The notes under the pieces: model-generated
Databases searched by the model: none
What the model was told of the DNA's origin: nothing
Seen by the model: only the letters and a program-made list of their open reading frames with translations
In this document: piece after piece, positions 1 to 4,939 of the stretch
Layout: the number at the start of each line of letters is the position of its first letter
Numbering within the stretch: position 1 is the first letter of the stretch
Position numbers and translations under genes: made by a program
Assembly (NCBI GenBank): GCA_964477115.1
Contig: CAYZCY010000057.1
Location: forward strand, 1 to 5,518
Source of the DNA: RGIG3135 sp964477115
GTDB lineage: Bacteria; Actinomycetota; Coriobacteriia; Coriobacteriales; Eggerthellaceae
Direction: 5' to 3'
DNA length: 5,518 nucleotides

Positions 1-176
1 CCCGCCAGGGTGAGCATGGACACCACGCCGATGGTGATCATCGGCATGTACAGACGCATGATGAACGTGGCGAAATCAAACGCGTAGGCTTCCTTCGTGC
101 GCACGATACTCGCGTACGCGCGAAGCCCGTGTTCGCCCTCTGCCTCCATCGTATCGCTTTGCTGGCCAGGTGCCAT
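1..176 (-). CDS. Probable MFS-type transporter, N-terminal fragment (cut by left window edge)
   Basis: Only the first 58 codons are visible. The product begins MAPGQQSDTMEAEGEHG, followed by a short basic stretch (YASIVRTKEAYAF) and a hydrophobic helix (around residues 36-58, containing FIMRLYMPMITIGVVSML). A cytoplasmic tail, a conserved Y-x-x-(L/I)-x-R-T, then a first helix with an Arg-Leu near its start and a Met/Pro-rich core is what I know from the start of many actinobacterial major facilitator superfamily permeases. The family call rests on that resemblance alone, and another polytopic membrane protein is possible. I chose the ATG at 176 because AAGGGG (183-188) lies 6 nt upstream; the in-frame ATG at 149 has no such site. 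The gene is divergent from the MocR regulator, a common arrangement for a transporter controlled by its neighbour. Substrate unknown. Confidence 0.6.
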   Translation of the reverse strand, partial: MAPGQQSDTMEAEGEHGLRAYASIVRTKEAYAFDFATFIMRLYMPMITIGVVSMLTLA

Positions 177-182
177 GCGATT

Positions 183-188
183 CCCCTT
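183..188 (-). promoter_or_regulatory. Ribosome binding site fixing the transporter start
   Basis: On the minus strand this reads AAGGGG, 6 nt before the ATG at 176. The next in-frame ATG (149) is preceded by AGCAAAGCGATACG, which has no purine-rich anti-16S match, so this site favours the longer N-terminus. Confidence 0.55.
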
Positions 189-401
189 CGTAATCCACGC
201 CAAAGCAAGCCTTCGGCGCTTTCCGAACCTGAGCGTCATCGAGTAGCTTGACAAGCAGTCCTTGCTCGAATGGCTTGCGCATGGCCATAGCGGCTTTGCG
301 AGGCGCGCCAGGCACTTGCCTCCCCCAATGAGTCATACACATGATAGTGGAGATGAGGCCTTTCCGATGGATCTGGGTTTCACACCCATCGAAAAGAATG
401 C

Positions 402-429
402 TTGATCACCGCAGTCAAAATGCTAGTAT
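402..429 (+). promoter_or_regulatory. Candidate sigma-70 type promoter (extended -10) for the MocR regulator
   Basis: A -35 element TTGATC (402-407, 4/6 to TTGACA) is separated by 16 nt from a -10 element TAGTAT (424-429, 4/6 to TATAAT). The bases just before the -10 are TGC (421-423), giving the TGn extended -10 motif that compensates for modest hexamers. Transcription would begin near 436 and leave a leader of about 125 nt before the chosen start codon. An AATGCT copy at 419-424 overlaps the -10 and another (397-402) overlaps the first base of the -35, so a protein bound there could block RNA polymerase. Assigned by eye. Confidence 0.5.
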
Positions 430-548
430 CGTGCAAGCGGCATTCGGATCGTCGCAATGGACGCAAAGCTCTCTGAAACCAGAAGGCCGCTGTCCGATTT
501 CTTTGGGCCACATATTCCCAAACCGTCAAAAACGTCGCACACAGCTTG

Positions 549-555
549 AGAGAGG
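549..555 (+). promoter_or_regulatory. Ribosome binding site deciding the MocR regulator start
   Basis: AGAGAGG lies 7 nt before the ATG at 563 and only 1 nt before the ATG at 557. The spacing therefore favours 563 as the start, giving MQLDASSSTSLYQQIY, a normal beginning for the GntR-type winged helix of this family. Confidence 0.6.
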
Positions 556-562
556 CATGGGA

Positions 563-1963
563 ATGCAACTGGACGCAAGCTCATCCACTTCGCTCTACCA
601 GCAAATCTACGCCCACTTCAGCACGGGCATCGAAGACGGAAGCTACCCTCAAGGCGGCAAGCTGCCCTCGATTCGCAGTCTGGCAGAAGAGCTGCAATGC
701 TCTCACAACACGGTGGAGGCCGCATATAAGCTCCTTGCTCAGGAAGGCTATGTGCGCAGCAAACCCGGCTCGGGATACATCATCCAGGATGTCAGCTTCC
801 TCCAAATCGGTCCGAGCAAGCAAAAGAAGGCCAAGGTGAACGCGAGAAGGGCCAAAACCTCGCGCACAACTCGCTACGACTTCACCTACGGTAACCTTCA
901 AACGGGAACCTTCCCCGCCCTTACTTGGAGAAACATCACCAACGACGTGTTGATGTCGGTAGATGCCGAGGCGATCGACGCCTACGGCGACGCACTCGGA
1001 GAAATGAGCCTGCGCTCTGAAATCGCCTGGCGCCTGTTGATGATCCGGGGCATCACGTGCCGGCCCGAGCAAGTGGTCGTGCAGTGCGGCACCCAGCCGA
1101 GCCTGCAAAACCTGCTATTGCTCTTCGATCCTAGCGTCGACCGCATTGCCATGGAGGAGCCGGGGTACGACGCCGTGCGCGAAGTCATGACGCACAGCGG
1201 CTTTCCCGTCGTGCAGTGTCGAGTGATGAGCGGCGAAGAGGCGTTTCTGGATGACCTCGAAAAGGGTGCGCCGAAACTGGTATATGTCACGCCTTCGAGT
1301 CAGTTCCCCACCACGCGCATCCTCAACATGGAGGGCCGCACCAAGCTGATCGAATGGGCGCAGCGCACCGACGCCTACATCCTTGAAGATGACTACTGCC
1401 GCGAGTTCCGCTACACCGAGCGTGCTCTTCCGCCCCTGCACACCATGGCCCCCGATCGGGTGATCTACATGGGCACCTTCTCGAAATCGGTGTCGCCTTC
1501 GCTTCGCGTTAACTACCTGGTGCTTCCCGAGGCCTTGCTTGTACGCTGGAAGGAAGTCTTCGCAAACGCCTACCCTTCCGTCCCGTGGATCACGCAGACC
1601 GTGCTTGCGCGCTTCATAAGCGAAGGACATCGCGACCGGCATCTTCGCAAGCTGCAAAACCGCAACAAACGCAAGCACGCGATCCTCGTCGAGGCCCTGC
1701 GCACCCAAATGGGCCATCGCGTTGAAGTGCTCGAAAACGGCACTGGCCTGCACGTTTTGGTCAATGTGCTCGACGGGCGCAGCCAGGAAGAGCTCATCGG
1801 GGCAGCACGCAGGTATGGCGTGCTGGTATACGACACGAATCGCTATTGGAGCAATCCCGACAACGAACTTAATGGCTGCGTGCTGGTTGGCTTTTCGGCC
1901 ATTCCCGAAGAGGATATCGAAGCGGGCGTCGCAGCGCTTGCCAAAGCGTGGTTTGGCAAATAG
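563..1963 (+). CDS. MocR-family (GntR HTH / PLP aminotransferase-like) transcriptional regulator
   Basis: A 466-residue regulator in which a DNA-binding winged helix is fused to a fold-type I aminotransferase-like domain that binds pyridoxal phosphate as an effector cofactor. The GntR domain spans about residues 7-75 (SLYQQIY; LPSIRSLAEELQCSHNTV; GYVRSKPGSGY). A basic linker (about 76-110, QKKAKVNARRAK) leads into the aminotransferase part (about 110-466). Visible cofactor residues are Lys308 in TFSKSVSPSLR (Schiff base), Asp276 and Tyr278 in EDDYCREFRY, matching the Asp and Tyr of GabR, and the TPSSQFPT strip at 243-250, where most relatives I know have TPSHQFPT. Length is normal for MocR/GabR/PdxR proteins. 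The frame stays open upstream to 341, but that part lacks domain character and holds the promoter, so I start at 563. The target is not recognisable: the subfamily includes PdxR, GabR and TauR. The divergent transporter and its own promoter are the obvious candidates. Confidence 0.93.
   Translation: MQLDASSSTSLYQQIYAHFSTGIEDGSYPQGGKLPSIRSLAEELQCSHNTVEAAYKLLAQEGYVRSKPGSGYIIQDVSFLQIGPSKQKKAKVNARRAKTSRTTRYDFTYGNLQTGTFPALTWRNITNDVLMSVDAEAIDAYGDALGEMSLRSEIAWRLLMIRGITCRPEQVVVQCGTQPSLQNLLLLFDPSVDRIAMEEPGYDAVREVMTHSGFPVVQCRVMSGEEAFLDDLEKGAPKLVYVTPSSQFPTTRILNMEGRTKLIEWAQRTDAYILEDDYCREFRYTERALPPLHTMAPDRVIYMGTFSKSVSPSLRVNYLVLPEALLVRWKEVFANAYPSVPWITQTVLARFISEGHRDRHLRKLQNRNKRKHAILVEALRTQMGHRVEVLENGTGLHVLVNVLDGRSQEELIGAARRYGVLVYDTNRYWSNPDNELNGCVLVGFSAIPEEDIEAGVAALAKAWFGK
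1938..1959. terminator. Perfect inverted repeat over the MocR stop region; possible hairpin terminator
   Basis: TTGCCAAA (1938-1945) and TTTGGCAA (1952-1959) form a perfect 8-bp stem with a 6-nt loop GCGTGG, ending one base before the regulator's TAG (1961-1963). The arms encode the last residues of the protein (LAKAWFGK). It sits at a convergent boundary, where both the mocR and ccm/DUF454 transcripts must end. No U-tract follows on either strand, so it is not a classical intrinsic terminator. It could be a processing or stabilising hairpin, or chance. Confidence 0.3.
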
Positions 1964-1970
1964 GGCCGCA

Positions 1971-1994
1971 CCGCGTCATGCGGGCGCCACGCGG
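1971..1994. terminator. Weak convergent-boundary hairpin candidate
   Basis: CCGCGT (1971-1976) pairs with ACGCGG (1989-1994) around a 12-nt loop in the 79-bp gap between the converging regulator and DUF454 genes. A competing stem, CCGCA (1966-1970) with TGCGG (1979-1983), is also possible. Neither has a following U-run. Position rather than sequence is the main argument for a termination role. Confidence 0.2.
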
Positions 1995-2024
1995 GATCCT
2001 CGCGAGCGCAACATGGATCCTCGC
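1994..2024. repeat. Direct repeat GGATCCTCGC x2, 21-bp period
   Basis: The 10-mer GGATCCTCGC occurs at 1994-2003 and 2015-2024. Aligning 21-bp units (1994-2014 and 2015-2035) gives 15 of 21 identical positions, so this may be a decayed tandem duplication. It lies downstream of both convergent genes. The first copy also overlaps a local palindrome, CGCG-GGATCC-T-CGCG (1990-2004). Confidence 0.5.
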
Positions 2025-2042
2025 AGGCTCCACGTGGACGTC

Positions 2043-2453
2043 CTATTCCCTCGTAGCCTCGCGAATCTCTCTCACGCGATCTTCCTTCACCGTGGGGATA
2101 CGGCAGGTGACAAGCCATAGAAGAAATACGGCCACGCAGACCAAGATCATCCATACGCTGGGCTTCTGCACCAAAAACGCGCTCAGAGCAAGCACTGCGT
2201 AGGAAAACGTAAGCATGCGGATCTTGGCGGTAACGTGCATACCGCCCGCCTCCGTGAAGGCCCCGACGTAGTTCCTGTAGACCTTCGTGGAGCAAATCCA
2301 AGTATGGCAGCGCTCGGACGAACGAGCAAACAGGAAGGTGGCCAGAAGAAGGAACGGCGTGGTGGGCAAAACCGGCACGAAGACGCCAATGAACCCTAAG
2401 GCAAAGCACAGCCAGGCAAATGCCATCATGATAATACGAGCTAGCTTGTTCAC
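2043..2453 (-). CDS. DUF454 (YbaN-like) inner membrane protein
   Basis: A 136-residue polytopic membrane protein of unknown biochemical function. It carries the family hallmark at residues 19-48: LGFIGVFVPVLPTTPF, then LLLATFLFARSSER, which is what identifies DUF454/YbaN. Hydrophobic segments lie at about 5-25, 28-43 (re-entrant or short, with the Pro-Thr-Thr-Pro), 80-95 and 98-117. The C-terminal tail is charged (VKEDRVREIREATRE). Length is usual for the family. The start is a GTG at 2453, supported by AGGAGA (2458-2463) 4 nt upstream. The gene begins 33 bp after the ccmD stop with no terminator seen between, so it is probably the last gene of the ccm operon. A link to heme or cytochrome c work is inferred only from position. 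Confidence 0.88.
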   Translation of the reverse strand: MNKLARIIMMAFAWLCFALGFIGVFVPVLPTTPFLLLATFLFARSSERCHTWICSTKVYRNYVGAFTEAGGMHVTAKIRMLTFSYAVLALSAFLVQKPSVWMILVCVAVFLLWLVTCRIPTVKEDRVREIREATRE

Positions 2454-2457
2454 AGTC

Positions 2458-2463
2458 TCTCCT
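2458..2463 (-). promoter_or_regulatory. Strong ribosome binding site for a GTG start (DUF454 gene)
   Basis: The minus strand reads AGGAGA, then GACT, then GTG (2453). The near-consensus site makes the GTG a credible start and gives the product its expected N-terminus (MNKLARIIMM). Independent ribosome loading here suggests the gene is not dependent on coupling to ccmD. Confidence 0.65.
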
Positions 2464-2486
2464 GATGTCGTTTTTCGGGTGTCAGA

Positions 2487-2687
2487 TTACTGTATCCTGC
2501 GCTCAGGCGCATCGCGATCGGCAAGAGCCTCCTCGATGAGCGCCATCCGGGCCTCGGCCTTCTTCTGGCCGCGCATGATGATGATCACGTAAGCCAGAAG
2601 AGATGCCCACACAAGGGCATAGGCGGCAATGACGTAAGGCGCAGAAGGAATGACAGTGGAATAGATTTCAGCGAGCACAGCGTTCAT
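2487..2687 (-). CDS. ccmD: CcmD-like small membrane protein of the heme exporter
   Basis: A 66-residue protein with one transmembrane helix (about 17-40) followed by a charged, probably cytoplasmic, helix (GQKKAEARMALIEEALADRD). The pattern APYVIAAYALVW at the start of the helix, with a basic stretch after it, matches CcmD, which binds the CcmABC complex and helps release heme-loaded CcmE. CcmD proteins are poorly conserved, so position directly after ccmC carries much of the weight. ATG codons occur at 2693 and 2687; AAAGGA (2695-2700) is 7 nt from the second and 1 nt from the first, so I use 2687. The gap to the ccmC stop is 26 bp. Confidence 0.8.
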   Translation of the reverse strand: MNAVLAEIYSTVIPSAPYVIAAYALVWASLLAYVIIIMRGQKKAEARMALIEEALADRDAPERRIQ

Positions 2688-2694
2688 GAGCATG

Positions 2695-2700
2695 TCCTTT
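2695..2700 (-). promoter_or_regulatory. Ribosome binding site deciding the ccmD start
   Basis: AAAGGA on the minus strand has a 7-nt spacing to the ATG at 2687 but only 1 nt to the upstream ATG at 2693. This removes two residues (Met-Leu) from the longest reading. Confidence 0.55.
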
Positions 2701-2713
2701 CGTGGTAGATGGT

Positions 2714-3484
2714 CTAGTCTTCAAGCGCTTCCATGGCGGCCTCGGCGCGCTGGGCAAGGCGCACCTGGCGGAAGCGAGCACGGTAAAGGGCAAAGCCCAC
2801 GCAGCACATGCCAATGGCGACAACGGCAACGCAGATGCCCATTTCGGCGGTCATACCGCCCTCGCGCAGCACCACGGGATGGATGCTCGAGGGAATGAGG
2901 CGCGTGATCATGAAGCAGATGGGTACGTCGATAGCCGCAATGATGGCGACAACGCTCGAGAACACGGCACGACGCTCGGGCTCGTCCACAGCGCTTCGCA
3001 AAACGAAGTAGGCGATAACGATGAGCATCAGCACCAAATACGTGGTCAGGCGCGGCTCCCAAGTCCACCACACGCCCCACTCAAAGCGCGTCCACATCTC
3101 GCCGGTTGCCATGGTGGCAATCACAAACACGAGCGCAATCTCCATCGCAATGCTCGAGCAGGTGTCAAAGCGCCGCTCGCGCGTCATGAGGAAGCGCACG
3201 CTGTAATAGCAGGCGAAGATAAGCGCGATGAAGGAAGTCACGGCGACAGGCATGTGGAAGTAGAAGATCTTCTGGGATATGAGAAGCTTCTGGGAAATGA
3301 GCGCGCCGCCGATGAGCTCAACGCCGTTCACAGCCGCTCCGCCCACAGGCGGCGTCCACAAGAAGGCCAAAAAAAAGCCAACCGTGGTGAGCACAAGGCC
3401 CGCAACGCCCACAACAGGAGCCATGCGATCAGGCCACTGCCCCGCCTCGGGCAGTTTGAGGGCCTCTTTCTTTCGGTTCGTCAT
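2714..3484 (-). CDS. ccmC: CcmC, heme handling protein of cytochrome c maturation System I
   Basis: A 256-residue, six-helix membrane protein that presents heme to CcmE. It has the tryptophan-rich heme-handling motif at residues 136-147 (WGVWWTWEPRLT) and the two histidines expected as axial heme ligands, His77 in IFYFHMPVA and His202 in PSSIHPVV, on either side of it. Glu143 replaces the Asp of the proteobacterial WWVWDARLT form, a variant I believe is common outside Proteobacteria. Helices lie at about 22-43, 73-95, 111-127, 148-163, 176-194 and 213-235. The C-terminal tail is cytoplasmic and charged. The loop before helix 2 contains a tandem ISQKLL/ISQKIF duplication. The ATG at 3484 is supported by GAAAGG (3493-3498), 8 nt upstream. 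It follows ccmB by 27 bp. Confidence 0.95.
   Translation of the reverse strand: MTNRKKEALKLPEAGQWPDRMAPVVGVAGLVLTTVGFFLAFLWTPPVGGAAVNGVELIGGALISQKLLISQKIFYFHMPVAVTSFIALIFACYYSVRFLMTRERRFDTCSSIAMEIALVFVIATMATGEMWTRFEWGVWWTWEPRLTTYLVLMLIVIAYFVLRSAVDEPERRAVFSSVVAIIAAIDVPICFMITRLIPSSIHPVVLREGGMTAEMGICVAVVAIGMCCVGFALYRARFRQVRLAQRAEAAMEALED
3263..3298. repeat. 18-bp imperfect tandem duplication inside ccmC
   Basis: Two adjacent 18-bp units (3263-3280 and 3281-3298) agree at 14 of 18 positions and share the core CTTCTGGGA. On the coding strand they give ISQKLL and ISQKIF, just before the helix that carries His77. The reading frame is kept. Confidence 0.5.
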
Positions 3485-3511
3485 AACGCAAGCCTTTCTA
3501 TCGTAGGCGCC

Positions 3512-4216
3512 CTAAGCACCGATGACGAAGTCGTACAGAACCCACGACACAAGAATCATGATTACGTCGTAGCCACCCGCAAGCGCGAGCGAGGGAACAA
3601 GGGTCTCAGCCATCACGTCCCCGCCAACAAGAAGCGCCGTGGTAGCGGCAACGCAGGCGTAGAGCAGAGGAAACACTATGGGTACGAACAAAAGCGCCAG
3701 CAGGACGTCCTTGCCACGCGTACGCGTGGTGATGGTGGAGAGCAGCGTTCCGATTCCCGCTATGCCAACAGAGCCGATGACAAGCGGCACCGCCATAAGA
3801 GGCGCGCTTTCGGCCGGAGTTGCAAAGCTTGAGAAGAACAGCCAGAACAGCGGAACGGCCACCACCTCGACCATCAGCAGGAACACCAGGTTAGACGTGG
3901 CCTTCGCGAGGAAAATGGCACCGCGGTCAACCGGCGCGAGCAGCAGCCCCTCCATGCAGCCGTTTTCGGCCTCACGGGAGAAAGACCGGTTGAGACCTAG
4001 AAGCGAGGTGAACACCACCATCGCCCACAGAAGCCCGCCCGACACCTCGAGAAACTCCGACCCCGGTTTGGCGAAGGAAAGCGCCACGCCGTACACCACG
4101 ATCACGAGGACGGCGTAGATGCCCATCGACACAACCATGTCCTTGGTGCGAAACTCCGCTTTGAGGTCCTTCTTGAGAAGGGCGCGATACTGCGCGAAGG
4201 AAGACGGGGGCTTCAT
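3512..4216 (-). CDS. ccmB: CcmB, heme exporter membrane subunit
   Basis: A 234-residue integral membrane protein, the permease partner of CcmA. Six hydrophobic segments lie at about 28-48, 60-76, 104-130, 138-160, 170-192 and 212-232. Family features include an N-terminal amphipathic stretch with a charged lead (ALLKKDLKAEFRTKD), the cytoplasmic loop NRSFSREAENGCMEGLLLAP-DR (76-98), where the ATPase is expected to dock, and RTRGKDVLLALLFVPIVFP (165-183), close to the CcmB signature. Length is slightly above the usual ~220. Its ATG follows the ccmA TAG with no gap (TAGATG), and the only purine-rich site upstream (GGGGTGG, inside ccmA) is imperfect. Translation is therefore probably coupled to ccmA, fitting a fixed CcmA:CcmB ratio. 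Confidence 0.93.
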   Translation of the reverse strand: MKPPSSFAQYRALLKKDLKAEFRTKDMVVSMGIYAVLVIVVYGVALSFAKPGSEFLEVSGGLLWAMVVFTSLLGLNRSFSREAENGCMEGLLLAPVDRGAIFLAKATSNLVFLLMVEVVAVPLFWLFFSSFATPAESAPLMAVPLVIGSVGIAGIGTLLSTITTRTRGKDVLLALLFVPIVFPLLYACVAATTALLVGGDVMAETLVPSLALAGGYDVIMILVSWVLYDFVIGA

Positions 4217-4939
4217 CTAGGCCACCCCGCATCCCACAGTAGATCGATACAGCCCGCGGAAGTCTTGCGCATCGAGGCTTTCGCGCTCAGAGTAATCAAC
4301 CAAGCGGCCCTTCGCCAAAAGAAGGGTGTGTGTGGCAAGCGAGAGCCCCTTCTCGAGGTCATGGCTCACCATAACGAAGGTGCGGCCCTGCCGAACGCTG
4401 GCGATAAGCTCGTCAAATACCTCGACGGCATGGGGGTCAAGACCCGCATAGGGCTCATCGAGCAGCACCACACGCGGGTCGTTCACGAGCGCCCGAGCAA
4501 TGGCCACGCGCTGCGTCATGCCGCGCGAGAAAGTGCGCAGGGTGTCAAGCCTGCGATGTTTGAGCCCCACCGCGTCAAGCAGCTCGATGGCGCGCTTTTT
4601 CGGATCAGCCACGCCGTAGAGCTCGCCGTAGAATACGAGGTTCTCCTCGGCGGTGAGATCGGGGTAGAGCATGGCCTCGTGCGAGATGAGGCCGATGGAA
4701 GCACGCGCCTGTTCAGGCTCCTCGCGCACATCGATGCCGTCAATGATGATCTCACCCGACGTTGGACGGGCAAGTGTCGCCATCATACGCAAAAGAGTTG
4801 TTTTACCTGCGCCGTTAGGGCCGAACACGGAAAGAAACGCACCCTGCGGAAGCTCGAAGCTCACGCGGTCAACCGCCTTGCGGCTTCCGAACTGCTTCAC
4901 AAGATCGCGCACCACTACGGCTTTCGATTCGCACATCAT
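4217..4939 (-). CDS. ccmA: CcmA, ATP-binding subunit of the heme exporter (CcmABCD)
   Basis: A 240-residue ABC ATPase that powers release of heme-loaded CcmE from CcmC, pairing with CcmB in the membrane. Visible motifs in order: Walker A GPNGAGKTT (40-48); Q-loop region ISHEAMLYPDLTAEENL (85-101) with Glu88 where CcmA relatives usually have Gln after the His; signature FSRGMTQR (137-144), a normal CcmA/DrrA-type replacement for LSGGQ; Walker B VVLLDEP (157-163); D-loop AGLD (165-168); H-loop SHD with His193. Length fits CcmA, slightly longer than E. coli. A general DrrA-like exporter ATPase would look similar, but its place between ccmF and ccmB settles the call. The start is the ATG at 4939, overlapping the ccmF stop as ATGA; the ATG at 4936 is equally possible and changes one residue. 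Confidence 0.94.
   Translation of the reverse strand: MMCESKAVVVRDLVKQFGSRKAVDRVSFELPQGAFLSVFGPNGAGKTTLLRMMATLARPTSGEIIIDGIDVREEPEQARASIGLISHEAMLYPDLTAEENLVFYGELYGVADPKKRAIELLDAVGLKHRRLDTLRTFSRGMTQRVAIARALVNDPRVVLLDEPYAGLDPHAVEVFDELIASVRQGRTFVMVSHDLEKGLSLATHTLLLAKGRLVDYSERESLDAQDFRGLYRSTVGCGVA

Larger units (their letters stand above)
177..562. other. Divergent intergenic region between transporter and MocR regulator
   Basis: These 386 bases hold no convincing protein gene. On the plus strand there is an extended -10 promoter (402-429) and a leader of roughly 125 nt before the regulator's start. Short symmetric or repeated elements are visible: GCTTGACAAGC at 246-256 (5-bp arms, 1-nt centre), TGGGT-N5-ACCCA at 374-388, and AATGCT at 397-402 and again at 419-424. 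I could not find a convincing -10/-35 pair for the minus-strand transporter. Open frames crossing the region (minus 342 to 76, and the upstream part of the regulator's frame) lack good starts and recognisable protein character. Confidence 0.6.

Noticed and set aside
248..253. TTGACA on the plus strand as a -35 element
   Set aside because: No acceptable -10 hexamer occurs 16-18 nt downstream, so it is more likely part of the GCTTGACAAGC dyad or chance.
76..342. Minus-strand open frame of 88 codons in the divergent region
   Set aside because: It overlaps the transporter's start in another frame, gives no family resemblance, and its first ATG has no good ribosome site. A GTG near 310 follows a GGGGGAGG stretch, but the product still shows no protein character, so I treat it as noise.
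341..346. TATCAT on the minus strand as the transporter -10
   Set aside because: It is 5/6 to consensus but has no supporting -35 at 16-18 nt and no TGn extension, so I do not call it a promoter.
581..1753. Several minus-strand open frames inside the MocR gene
   Set aside because: They lie opposite a full-length, motif-complete regulator and have shadow-like composition.
2454..2486. Possible hairpin between ccmD and the DUF454 gene
   Set aside because: The apparent pairing of CTGATGTC with GGTGTCAG depends on G-U wobbles that become mismatches in the minus-strand RNA, so it is not a terminator for the operon.
2702..3832. 376-codon plus-strand open frame opposite ccmC and ccmB
   Set aside because: It is antisense to two clearly recognised genes and its product is a His/Asn/Gly/Arg-rich string with no domain or hydrophobic core, typical of reading the complement of GC-rich coding DNA.
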